Positions 36,562 through 45,025 of a DNA stretch of 64,000 bases are shown here, piece after piece (the stretch's first letter is position 1; each line of letters begins with the position of its first letter). This DNA is from Natronolimnobius baerhuensis. Its GTDB lineage: Archaea > Halobacteriota > Halobacteria > Halobacteriales > Natrialbaceae. The notes under the pieces are model-generated. The model did not search any database and was not told the DNA's origin. It was given only the letters and a program-made list of their open reading frames with translations. The stretch is from NCBI RefSeq assembly GCF_002177135.1, contig NZ_MWPH01000005.1, positions 87,267-151,266 on the forward strand, read 5' to 3'. The position numbers and the translations under genes are program-made.

Positions 36562-36822
36562 ATGGATGTGAGTGACGAACTCGCGGCTAACGAGACAGAT
36601 CTCTGCGCAGACAGCGACGGGACTGACGGTCCTGATTCAGAGGTGACTGACTGCTCGAGCGACAGCAGTGAGACTCAGACGGACGACTCGAGTAGTTCCT
36701 CACAAACCAACTGCCCACGTTGTGGTTCGCCAGTGACCATGGAGGTTGTGACTGGGCCGACTGAAGCACGAGTCAGTCCGTGTGGCTGTCGCGTCGCACC
36801 TGGATTCCTCGAACGCCACTGA
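36562..36822 (+). CDS. Small zinc-finger protein
   Basis: 86 residues from ATG 36562: a Ser/Asp-rich acidic linker, then CPRCGSPVTMEVVTGPTEA and CGCRVAPGFLERH, giving a zinc site of two Cys pairs (CPRC, CGC). A 24-codon frame starting at ATG 36501 (MPSLSTPTVPTEDAVVFGDR) ends in TGA at 36575, overlapping this start out of frame. One indel there would join both into a single ~108-residue protein, so a frameshift is possible. Role unknown; such proteins abound on haloarchaeal plasmids. Confidence 0.62.
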   Translation: MDVSDELAANETDLCADSDGTDGPDSEVTDCSSDSSETQTDDSSSSSQTNCPRCGSPVTMEVVTGPTEARVSPCGCRVAPGFLERH

Positions 36823-36861
36823 TCGATAACTACGCTCGGGGGAACCATGTTGATAGACCAG

Positions 36862-37929
36862 TTACTGTGAGCGTATCATCGCTTTTCCTTTATCGATCAT
36901 AACGTACGAGATGAGTTGAAAGCCTTCAGGAGTTATGTAGAATTGTCGGTCGACACGCGACAGGAGTCCAAGTTCATCGAGGTATGTGCTGAGCCATCGA
37001 ACGACGTCGGTTCGAGTCCGCTCACCCCAGCTATCCCGTTTTCCAACTTTGCTTGCATACCAGTCTTCGACTTGATCTCGTGGGACTGGGTGGGAGTTTT
37101 TGGATAGTTCGAACACACTCTCTAAAAGTGCAACGAGACTATAGGTGAGGTCGGAATGAAACGGCTTCTCGTATAGCAGGTCAATAAGCGTGTCTGCTTG
37201 GTCAGCGGTGACATTCCATGGTTGATTTTCGTAATCCCCACCTGCGACATATTCTTCCCCTCGCTCAGTAAGTATCATTCCTTCTTGGGTAGTTTGGACG
37301 AGTTCCAGACCTTTCCCTGCTTTACGGAAATTACGGACTCGTGATTCTGGATTATTTGATGATCCCTTACCGATGTAATCGTATTCTACGGCCGCCTCGC
37401 TTACCGTGACTGGTCCTTGACGCGAAGCTAAGAATTCCAGATACCGGTTAATCAGACTAAGTCCAGCAACGGACGTGACGACACCCTTGACCTGAAAATG
37501 GGCAAGGTCAGCAAATAGCGTTTCTTGATATTCCTCAAGAACGTGACTCAACTCGTATGTAATCGGCTCGAGGTCACTATCTGTACAACTTGAACGAACA
37601 TCCGACGGAATTTGAGGAGCTAGCAGAATCGGTCGTAGGTTTCTATCTTTGGCAAACGCGGGTTCCGTTCCTTTGTTTTGACAATCATGGACGTATGCCG
37701 AGAGTTGGTTAACATGATCTTCCGTGGCTTTGACTACTTTGAGTTCAATCAAAATGATATCATTACCGGCGAGATAGACGAGGTCAGTGCGCCCAGATGG
37801 CAGTGATTGTTGCCGTGCTACAGGAATTAACTCATTGGCTTCTACATCAATGATAGAGGCTAAAATGGAGGGTGACTGCGCAAGGATATCTTCAATTGAA
37901 CGTTCAGAGGCAGTCGAATTTTCCGACAT
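36862..37929 (-). CDS. PD-(D/E)XK nuclease, DUF91/NucS-like, with winged-helix C terminus
   Basis: 355 residues. N-terminal nuclease core: IEDILAQSPSIL, GRTDLVYLAGNDIILIELK (Asp49, Glu62, Lys64) and then HVNQLSAYVHDC, the restriction-endonuclease-like D...ExK site of DUF91/NucS proteins. The C-terminal 130 residues carry winged helices (NPESRVRNFRKAGKGLELV; VVRWLSTYLDELGLLSRVDRQFYITPEG). It is the last gene of an operon with an AAA ATPase, a winged-helix protein and a TGT-like enzyme, separated from the ATPase by 95 bases. It is probably the effector or repair nuclease of that set. Confidence 0.78.
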   Translation of the reverse strand: MSENSTASERSIEDILAQSPSILASIIDVEANELIPVARQQSLPSGRTDLVYLAGNDIILIELKVVKATEDHVNQLSAYVHDCQNKGTEPAFAKDRNLRPILLAPQIPSDVRSSCTDSDLEPITYELSHVLEEYQETLFADLAHFQVKGVVTSVAGLSLINRYLEFLASRQGPVTVSEAAVEYDYIGKGSSNNPESRVRNFRKAGKGLELVQTTQEGMILTERGEEYVAGGDYENQPWNVTADQADTLIDLLYEKPFHSDLTYSLVALLESVFELSKNSHPVPRDQVEDWYASKVGKRDSWGERTRTDVVRWLSTYLDELGLLSRVDRQFYITPEGFQLISYVMIDKGKAMIRSQ

Positions 37930-38024
37930 ACGATTGTCACTCTAATGCATTCATATAGTTGTTCTCAAGAATCTCATTTCCATTATGACTTGAATGTCGG
38001 ATAACGTCCAAACGCCCGACTCTC

Positions 38025-39182
38025 TCAGATAGATTCTTGAACAAATTCGCCGGAGATGCGTTCTTTCTGCTCTACTGCAGCAGTATCAAGAAGACGACTG
38101 CAAACGGATAGCACCTGTCGAATGTTTCCTTGAGAACGTTGTAGAATTAGGTCGAGAGCCTCCTCTGTGAACGGATGAATTTCAGATTGCTTTCCAGCTC
38201 CTGTTCGTTCCCGATCTAGATATTGTTCGATGAGTGCGTACAAATGGTCATCCGTTAATGGTCGTAACGCTACCTCTTGTCCGATTCGTTCACTAAATGC
38301 GTGATATTCACTCATCACGTCTTGCCAGACTTCTGGCGCACAACCAAACAACATACAGAGGCCCATACTATTCTGGTCCATTAAATGGCGAATACTGTTC
38401 AGGGTTGCTTGCTCATCTTTTGATGAAAGACGCGAGATGCTTTCAAACTCATCAACAAAGACGAAGACTGCCGTGTAGCCCAATTCTAGCAACAAATTCT
38501 TCATCGCTGTAAATGCTCGGACCCCCATCGTATCGTCGTCGAGAGCGGTGTGAATCTCCATCTCTTTCCGCTGTTCGTACCGTATCCCTTCACCGGTCAA
38601 CCATTGCCATGCATACAAATTCGTATCCTCATACACCATGTGAACGATCGCTCTTGCGAAATCAGCGAACTGAGTTACATCGCTTAGTCGCTTGACCGCT
38701 GTTGGGATGAGTTCTGAGAGCAGAACATCACCATCATCAATCAGCGACTGCATCCCGTTCGCTCCAACGGGATTGGTATCTGTGACATCACGTGCTACCG
38801 TTGCGAGGAACTCGTACGCAATTTCTTGGACTCGAGAAAATCCGAGATCGTACATGAACTCGTGATAGATATCGAGGAATCCATCACCTGGTTGTGCAAC
38901 GTAACCAACGACGACATCACCCTGATCCCGCAACAGTGAACGAGTATATTTGAGTGTATGCGACTTTCCGTTTCCGTATTTTCCAGTGACGACAAGATGC
39001 TTCGATTTACCTGTCGATAACGTTGCAGACACTGTCGAACTGATTGCAGCGGTTGCATGGTCTTGCCCACAATATATCTCGGGGTTTTCTGAGGGAACTG
39101 GGCTATACGGGAAGGGGTTACTATCGAGATCGAAGTGACTGTAATTCTGTTCCGTATCGCTGATATCGAACGCTTCGCTCAT
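38025..39182 (-). CDS. AAA+ ATPase, Orc/BREX-like
   Basis: 385 residues. Walker A GKYGNGKSH at 67-75, Walker B VFVFVDEFESI with Asp244-Glu245, and a sensor-2-like helix in the C-terminal lid (FTEEALDLILQRSQGNIRQVLSVCSRLL). The fold resembles Cdc6/Orc and BrxC/DUF2791-type ATPases. Its start overlaps the stop of the winged-helix gene by four bases, so they are co-translated. In this context it may load or regulate the TGT-like enzyme and nuclease on DNA; in bacterial systems that ATPase role is given to DpdB, which was not seen here. Role inferred. Confidence 0.82.
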   Translation of the reverse strand: MSEAFDISDTEQNYSHFDLDSNPFPYSPVPSENPEIYCGQDHATAAISSTVSATLSTGKSKHLVVTGKYGNGKSHTLKYTRSLLRDQGDVVVGYVAQPGDGFLDIYHEFMYDLGFSRVQEIAYEFLATVARDVTDTNPVGANGMQSLIDDGDVLLSELIPTAVKRLSDVTQFADFARAIVHMVYEDTNLYAWQWLTGEGIRYEQRKEMEIHTALDDDTMGVRAFTAMKNLLLELGYTAVFVFVDEFESISRLSSKDEQATLNSIRHLMDQNSMGLCMLFGCAPEVWQDVMSEYHAFSERIGQEVALRPLTDDHLYALIEQYLDRERTGAGKQSEIHPFTEEALDLILQRSQGNIRQVLSVCSRLLDTAAVEQKERISGEFVQESI

Positions 39183-40078
39183 TGGTTTGAATTGGAAGTA
39201 AACGTGATGTCGCGGTCGTATACCGCGAGGTAGTAGTACTGTTTGTCGAACTGTTCAAGTCCAGCCATAACCTGCTGTGTTGACTGGGATGTCGAGACTA
39301 ACGAGTCACCGTCAGCAAGTGCGATTTCTTTGATACCCAGTACCGACTCTTTCGCGGCCGTATCCAATGGTGCACCCGATAACTCGAGTTTGCCAACGTT
39401 CTCTTGGCACAGTGTAGCAAGCGCACTATCGAAAGCACCACGGGAACACTGAAGTCTCTCACAGGTTCGTTCACGTAACCGCGGGATTGAGAGGTAGCGT
39501 TGCCTGAGATCGACACCGGCAGTTTCCTCGAGGGAGTCGTATTCCTCGAGAAAGACAAACTGAAAATTCGCTGGTACGTCGTTACTCTCGACTACATAGT
39601 ACTTGCCAGTGAACGCATTTCGCTGAATTCCACCGAGACGTTCTCCCCAGTCTCCAACAATCTCGATTCCTGTCTGATTGAACGAATATGGAGAGTACTC
39701 GAGTTCACTCTCCAGGTAGTCGAGGATCTCGTTTTGACTTGCTGGACTGAGCTCATCGAGTGCATCGAGGAATGTACCATAATGTGGGCTTCGAACAGCC
39801 AGTATTTCGTCTGCTTGTGTCCACTCTTTGGCTTTGATTGTGTCTAGAAATCTTTCACCAACTGGTGTCGTATAGTATTCTGGTTCATCTTCTGAATTCT
39901 GTTCAGAGAGTAGGCCAATACGGGTTGCTTCTAGAACCGTTTCCCGTGCCCGTCGATGACTGACGTGTAGTCTCTCTTCTATAGCTTCAGTTGTTTTGCT
40001 GGCGCTCTCACAAATATAGGTAAGCTCTGTGAGGCGACCCAATGTAACCGGTCGAATGGTCGCTCGTTCTGATGTCAC
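39179..40078 (-). CDS. Winged-helix protein of the TGT-like operon
   Basis: 299 residues. The N-terminal winged helix (TLGRLTELTYICESASKTTEAIEERLHVSHRRARETVLEATRIGLL, about 12-57) with wing EYYTTPVGERFLD is followed by a central domain. A second winged-helix-like part (RLRERTCERLQCSRGAFDSALATLCQENVGKLELSGAP) lies near 205-245. It overlaps the TGT-like gene by four bases upstream and the ATPase gene by four bases downstream. It probably binds DNA and targets the complex. No named family recognised. Confidence 0.68.
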   Translation of the reverse strand: MTSERATIRPVTLGRLTELTYICESASKTTEAIEERLHVSHRRARETVLEATRIGLLSEQNSEDEPEYYTTPVGERFLDTIKAKEWTQADEILAVRSPHYGTFLDALDELSPASQNEILDYLESELEYSPYSFNQTGIEIVGDWGERLGGIQRNAFTGKYYVVESNDVPANFQFVFLEEYDSLEETAGVDLRQRYLSIPRLRERTCERLQCSRGAFDSALATLCQENVGKLELSGAPLDTAAKESVLGIKEIALADGDSLVSTSQSTQQVMAGLEQFDKQYYYLAVYDRDITFTSNSNQ

Positions 40079-41109
40079 GTAAGCCTCCTAACTTGCTGTT
40101 TAGCGGTCTTATACGCACGTTGGGTTACTTCGTTTCCCTGAAATCGAAGGTCAAGATAATCTTCAATGTCTTTTCCTGATTCGTCGACATACCGAAATCG
40201 ACGTAACTCAGTTGCCATCGCCCACAGGTTGTGGCGTGTTAGAGCGTCGCGGTCCTCTCGAATATCGTCGAGAGTTCTGGACCCACAGACTGGGCAGGAA
40301 CATGGGAGGTATTCTAACTCGTCTATTTGGGCCAGTTCTTCACCACCAAACCCAGGTATCAGGTAGTTTCGGTTACCAGCGCTTCGAATGAACGCGGAGG
40401 AATCGAAACTGTCCACTCCAAGGTAGAGTAAGAGTGGTTGATAGACGAGTCCACCCAGTCCATACACATGGAGATGTTTGTCAGTCGTTGTCCTTGCGGC
40501 AAGGATCAACTTCGTCGTCTTTGTGTAATCTGTTCGAACGGGAACAAGGCTTCCAAGTGCGTACCCATCGAAGTCACCATGGCGCTCTAAGTATTGGATT
40601 GTGTTACGAACCGTTTCTGGATCGTATCCGTGAACGCTGGCGAACAGCGGTTCGGAACTATCGTGATGATCACTCGCCTCAAGAGCAAGTTCAACACTTT
40701 GATCGATTCGATGTTGGTTCTCTGCAACTCGGTTATCCCTTGATATCGGTAGATCCACCGTCCCGAAAATATCCGCTTCGAGCAATCGTTGTGTCTCGAG
40801 CGTCTTTTCAGGAGTTGTATCTAATTCTTCGGTAGAGAAATCGTACCCACCACTATCAGCGAACACAATTGTCTTCGTGGGCACATCCATCTCTTCGCGA
40901 AGTGATACACCATTTGTTAGTCTGTTCCACATTGGATCTCGGTTCCTGATTGCTCGAGCGTTAATCATCGCCGTTGGAAGATCGGGAACTGTATCCACGT
41001 ATCCTGGCGTATTGTCGCTTGAGCGCTTTCCTAGGTTCCGAACAGGAAAGAGTACAGGAGTTTTGAGATCCCCTCGTGGGAGTTCAAGCGTCCGTTGTCG
41101 GTACAGCAT
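40075..41109 (-). CDS. Short TGT-like (DpdA-like) transglycosylase
   Basis: 344 residues: only the TGT catalytic barrel, without the PUA-bearing C-terminal half of archaeal tRNA TGT. Conserved features: ADSGGYDF (Asp85, as in the TGT DSGGFQ motif), DGYALGSLVP near 181-190, HVYGLGG at 214-220, GVDSFDSSAFIRSA (Asp236, in place of the nucleophile in VDMFDCVLPTR), and CSCPVC zinc ligands Cys270, Cys272, Cys275 with His293. SFDS is also found in the long DpdA-like protein at 41972, suggesting 7-deazaguanine exchange in DNA. It is the first gene of a four-gene operon. A role in tRNA cannot be excluded. Confidence 0.78.
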   Translation of the reverse strand: MLYRQRTLELPRGDLKTPVLFPVRNLGKRSSDNTPGYVDTVPDLPTAMINARAIRNRDPMWNRLTNGVSLREEMDVPTKTIVFADSGGYDFSTEELDTTPEKTLETQRLLEADIFGTVDLPISRDNRVAENQHRIDQSVELALEASDHHDSSEPLFASVHGYDPETVRNTIQYLERHGDFDGYALGSLVPVRTDYTKTTKLILAARTTTDKHLHVYGLGGLVYQPLLLYLGVDSFDSSAFIRSAGNRNYLIPGFGGEELAQIDELEYLPCSCPVCGSRTLDDIREDRDALTRHNLWAMATELRRFRYVDESGKDIEDYLDLRFQGNEVTQRAYKTAKQQVRRLT

Positions 41110-41379
41110 TCACAGACATCTGTTGCTGTTCATGTTAAATAGATAATAGCTCAATACAGACTCGAAGTGGTTGAATAGCAATTCAGCTAAAGTCTCCAAA
41201 TTCCATCGTTGTTATAATCAACCTGAATAATGCGCTGAACCAGTGTTTCAAGAAGCAATGACTCTGTCTCCAATAGATCTAGGGGAGATTAGAACGTCTA
41301 TGCTGTTCTTAGAAATACGATGAGTTATATGTCCATCATATATAAAAATCATCTGAGAAAGTCAGGCAGATAGTAATCG

Positions 41380-41721
41380 TCAGTCACATATTGTCGCTTC
41401 TCCGATTGAAATAAGGAGCAAATAGTTGTCTAAATCCTTCTTTCTCACTACGGTTTTCCGATCTTCATTATATTCAATAAGCCCTGCTTCATCGATTTTT
41501 GGAAGGTGCTGTTGAATCAGACTGTTATATGCTGATTCGTAGTCACTAGTTGGAACTGCTCGAGGGGGTGTGTCCGTTTCGACACTTCGGATTACACGTG
41601 CTATTTGGCGTACATCAATTGTACACCTCGAATCAAAGAGTGAGAGATATTTTACTGTAAGTAAACGACGCTCATTGCCGAGCAACTTATATGCGTCAGT
41701 AGGTGAAAATTGGTTACTCAT
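41380..41721 (-). CDS. Winged-helix regulator, DUF7344-type
   Basis: 113 residues from ATG 41721; a GTG two codons earlier is possible. AYKLLGNERRLLTVKYLSLF, then TIDVRQIARVIRSVE, YESAYNSLIQQHLPKIDEAGLI and YNEDRKTV make up the haloarchaeal DUF7344 ArsR-like winged helix. It sits between two divergent transcription units, the TGT-like operon (minus, from 41109) and the long DpdA gene (plus, from 41972), so it is a likely local regulator. A C4/G4 leader hairpin lies about 80 bases upstream (41805-41830). Confidence 0.8.
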   Translation of the reverse strand: MSNQFSPTDAYKLLGNERRLLTVKYLSLFDSRCTIDVRQIARVIRSVETDTPPRAVPTSDYESAYNSLIQQHLPKIDEAGLIEYNEDRKTVVRKKDLDNYLLLISIGEATICD

Positions 41722-41804
41722 ATTCACCCACTACTTGATCAGTTCTTTTAGCTATTGTACCGATCTGAATTTTTGGTCTTCTATAGTTCATTGTCTTCGA
41801 GGAC

Positions 41805-41830
41805 GAGCCCTCGCCCTTACGGGCTCAAAA
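41805..41830 (-). promoter_or_regulatory. C4-loop-G4-spacer-G4 leader hairpin, copy 4 (covariant)
   Basis: The minus strand reads T-run, GA, GCCC, GTAA, GGGC, GA, GGGC. Here both 3' blocks changed to GGGC together with the 5' block to GCCC, which preserves both alternative pairings seen in copies at 7043, 13013 and 49026. It is upstream of the DUF7344-type regulator gene. Confidence 0.5.
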
Positions 41831-41971
41831 AAACGGACTGGAGGTGCAAAGCGTGTAGACGAGTCAGTTCCCTAAATGTAGATACCATACCAAATCAGCA
41901 GTACAATAATTCGGTCGGATGGGGAGATTCATATGCGAGAGCGAGTAACCATCGTATGGTGAATATCATCT

Positions 41972-44176
41972 GTGAGGTTCTACGTTCCTGAATGGGACGA
42001 CAACGTCGACGCTCACTACGATTTCGAACACGACGAGCATTCGGAACTTGCGAAAGACGATCGTCAACTCCAGTATATTTGGGATATCTTTGACTATGAA
42101 ACGACTCCGATAGACGGCGTTTTAATTTCGAGAGAGCAAGTCGAAGAGAGTGCGTCGAAGTTTGATCAACTCACATCACACGGTGTGTACACCGAACAGT
42201 CAGGACTCAACGTACCTGATTGGCTTCCAACGATTAGTGACTGTGGTGCGTGGGGTTACAAATCGCTCCCATTTCCTCCCTACGGCAACGACGAGATGCT
42301 GGAATTCTACGAAGAACTCGACGTCACGGTCGGCGTGACGATTGATCACCTTGTTCTCGGTTCTGGTCACGAGACTCGTCTCTATCTGGATAAGCGTGCT
42401 TTCGCAGATTCATTGCTTACTCCCAGTGATCTTCCTGAAGAACTGACTGGCGAAGTTGATCTCATGATTGATGAATGGCCTACAGAATGGCCAGAGTATG
42501 TCTCTGACTACGATCAAACGATCATCAATAACTCATCCATTGAACCTTTCAGTGAGGCTGACTTCGAAGGCGATTTGGCGACAATTCTTGAACGACTTCG
42601 GGATGATCCAAGGGCCGTCTATCGGGAAGATGATACGGAATTCCGCTATCAATTGACGCTCGATAATGCTGCGGAGATGAAACAGTTGTACGATGACAAC
42701 GGTTACTCCTTCCGCCTGATGGTCGCAATTCAGGGATGGGATCCAATGTCGTATGCTCGAGCGGCTGATCAAGTTCTAGATCTTGGATATCAGTACGTCG
42801 GAATTGGTGGTGTTGCTGGAAGCAATGCAAGTCGAATCAGAGACATCGTTACCGGTGTCGGGAACGCAGTAAAAGAACACGAACGAGACCGTAAGACACG
42901 GGTCGATACTCACGTTTTCGGATTTGCAAAGACCGATGCGTTCGAATCGATCGGCCGAACCGGAATGACGAGTTTTGACAGTGCGAGTATGCTTCGATCA
43001 GCATGGACAGGTGGTGATAACTATCACCTCGATAGTGACCGCCGCTACGATGCACTTCGTGTCCGATTTGGATCCAATAGAGATTCACTCGATAAGCGCA
43101 TTCAGATCGCTCTTCGCGGGCAGGAACTTCTCCATTCACTTCGTGCCTTCGACAATGGCGAATCCATTTCACAGGCAATCCACGAGTGGGCCGCCCAGGC
43201 AGAACAAGCACTCAATGAGTTAGGTCCGTACCTGAAAGAACATAGGCACGACGAAGGGTACGATCGTCGCTTGCTTCGCGATGTTGAGGACCACTTCCGA
43301 GATCACTACGCCCACGGTCGTGAGCTTCGGGCAAGTTTTAGCCGTCCGCTCCGCAAGAAAATAATCAAACTCCTTCGAGACGACGATTCTGAGTCTCCTA
43401 TCGACTTCAACGAGTACCAATCATTGATCGATACTGCTCATGATCACTTCGAGAATTCGTTCCCCAGAATGGCAGAAGCAATCAAACAGCACGAGAACGA
43501 GTCTGACTCTGTCGCTACCTTCGATCAGATTTGGACACTCGTCGACGATTATGCATCTTGGATCGGTGATGAGAACCTTCTCGAGGAGTACAAGCGTCTT
43601 CTTCGGGAAGAGCCGTGGACCAAATGTGGCTGCCGAATCTGCAATCAACATGGGATAGAAGTTGCCATCTTCCGTGCAAATAACCGCAATCGGCGTCGTG
43701 GATTTCACAACACGAAGCGCTTCTACGACCAGTTCCAAGAAGCGCTACCGAAGACACTCATCGTGACGCCGGCTACAGACAAGATCACAAAACACAGTTC
43801 CGTTGAAGGATATCTCCTTACTGAACGAACGGATTTCTGGTCGGCCGTTCATGACCTACCCGTAGCGGAGATCGGGACTGTGAACGAAACTGGGATCTAC
43901 GAGTGGTGGTCAGACTCACCAACGTCACTTTCAGACGCTTCTGAGACGGTGGCGACCTCAGTTGATGAATTCTGTGCACGATATCAGAACGTCTTCGTGT
44001 ACGATCCGAAGGAGGAAATCCAACAGAACGTTGTTGAGGATCTCGAACAACAAGAATGTACTCTCGAGTCATTTGATCAGGCACAGAACCTCCGAACTGC
44101 TGTTCTCGACCGACTTGAGTACGACAGTAAATTCCTACCAGAGTTTATGGTCCAAAAAGGCCTGATGGAGTACTAA
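41972..44176 (+). CDS. dpdA: Long DpdA-like 7-deazaguanine transglycosylase
   Basis: 734 residues from GTG 41972. TGT-barrel signatures: ISDCGAWGY (Asp90, matching DSGG), LMVAIQGWDPMSYARAADQV at 249-268, GYQYVGIGGVAG near 272, THVFGFAK at 313-320, and MTSFDSASMLRSAW (Asp336 as the expected nucleophile). Zinc site: CGCRIC (Cys552, Cys554, Cys557) with His579 in a NNRNRRRGFHN segment that I associate with DpdA proteins. DpdA exchanges guanine for preQ0 in DNA. It is followed after two bases by a YaaA/DUF6884-like gene. A preQ0-synthesis gene is not nearby. tRNA TGT is unlikely given the length and motif changes. Confidence 0.8.
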   Translation: MRFYVPEWDDNVDAHYDFEHDEHSELAKDDRQLQYIWDIFDYETTPIDGVLISREQVEESASKFDQLTSHGVYTEQSGLNVPDWLPTISDCGAWGYKSLPFPPYGNDEMLEFYEELDVTVGVTIDHLVLGSGHETRLYLDKRAFADSLLTPSDLPEELTGEVDLMIDEWPTEWPEYVSDYDQTIINNSSIEPFSEADFEGDLATILERLRDDPRAVYREDDTEFRYQLTLDNAAEMKQLYDDNGYSFRLMVAIQGWDPMSYARAADQVLDLGYQYVGIGGVAGSNASRIRDIVTGVGNAVKEHERDRKTRVDTHVFGFAKTDAFESIGRTGMTSFDSASMLRSAWTGGDNYHLDSDRRYDALRVRFGSNRDSLDKRIQIALRGQELLHSLRAFDNGESISQAIHEWAAQAEQALNELGPYLKEHRHDEGYDRRLLRDVEDHFRDHYAHGRELRASFSRPLRKKIIKLLRDDDSESPIDFNEYQSLIDTAHDHFENSFPRMAEAIKQHENESDSVATFDQIWTLVDDYASWIGDENLLEEYKRLLREEPWTKCGCRICNQHGIEVAIFRANNRNRRRGFHNTKRFYDQFQEALPKTLIVTPATDKITKHSSVEGYLLTERTDFWSAVHDLPVAEIGTVNETGIYEWWSDSPTSLSDASETVATSVDEFCARYQNVFVYDPKEEIQQNVVEDLEQQECTLESFDQAQNLRTAVLDRLEYDSKFLPEFMVQKGLMEY

Positions 44177-44178
44177 TC

Positions 44179-44880
44179 ATGGACATACTCATCATCGACC
44201 AGTGCTCGAATAAGAAGTCGTATCCGGATGAGAGTCCTGTCTTCGCTGCACCAGCAATTGACGAGGCCGGACTCGAAGCGCTTTGTAATCGTAATGATGC
44301 AGTCTGTCTACCAGCACGAAAGCTATACGATGGTCGCCAACAGCGCTACATCGACGAAGCTGTCGATTCACTTCGATCAAACGAAAATTCTGTCGACCGA
44401 TACTTCATCAGTGCGGGATTTGGACTCGTAGAAGAAGATGACGCGCTCCCTCCATACGACGTCACGTTCGCAGAGATGACTGCAAGCGAGATCGATTCTC
44501 GAGCAACTTCATTAGAGATCACTGAGTGTGCAATTGATCTATTAACGTCCAATTCGTATGATATCGTCTTCTTCGCACTTGGAAATGATTACTATCGAGC
44601 GTTAGATCTATCCGAGGTATTGCCCATGTTATCTGAAAAGACACTTGGTGTGACCTTTAACCAAGAGAACCTTGCAGATCAGCATAAGAATGTCATCTCC
44701 ATCCCTGCTCGTACAGAGCAGGCAAAAGAACACGGGTCGATTGTCGTCGCACTCAAAGGAACATACCTGAAAAACGTTGCAGGAAATCTTGCTACAGGTA
44801 CAGAGGTCGAATCACTTGACGATGTGAGATCTGCATGTCTCTCTGAACCCACTTCGCAGAAAGATTTGACTGAATTTTAG
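44179..44880 (+). CDS. YaaA/DUF6884-like protein
   Basis: 233 residues. DQCSNKKSY at 7-15, LPARKLYDGRQQRYIDEAV near 44-62, FISAGFGLVEEDDALPPYDVTF near 77-98 and FFALGNDYYRAL near 130 match the DUF6884 pattern (CSxxK, ARxLYxG, SAxxGLV, Y), related to YaaA, a DNA-binding or peroxide-stress family. Two bases separate it from the dpdA-like gene, so they form one unit. A role in base handling next to the transglycosylase is plausible but not known. Confidence 0.72.
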   Translation: MDILIIDQCSNKKSYPDESPVFAAPAIDEAGLEALCNRNDAVCLPARKLYDGRQQRYIDEAVDSLRSNENSVDRYFISAGFGLVEEDDALPPYDVTFAEMTASEIDSRATSLEITECAIDLLTSNSYDIVFFALGNDYYRALDLSEVLPMLSEKTLGVTFNQENLADQHKNVISIPARTEQAKEHGSIVVALKGTYLKNVAGNLATGTEVESLDDVRSACLSEPTSQKDLTEF

Positions 44881-45025
44881 TAGTCAATTGGAGTCTGTTA
44901 GACCCCCTTCATTTTCAGCGAAAGCCCGGCAGCGCAACGGATTCTACCGTGAGCAGCCCGGACCGTGGAGGTGGTGGGAGGTGGCGGTGATCGCTACACA
45001 CCAGCAAAAAAGGGGTCACGACCGG

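Noticed and set aside
40075..41109. Housekeeping archaeosine tRNA-guanine transglycosylase
   Set aside because: It lacks the long C-terminal PUA-bearing part of archaeal TGT, carries SFDS like the neighbouring DpdA-like protein, and is in an operon with a nuclease and an ATPase on plasmid-like DNA.
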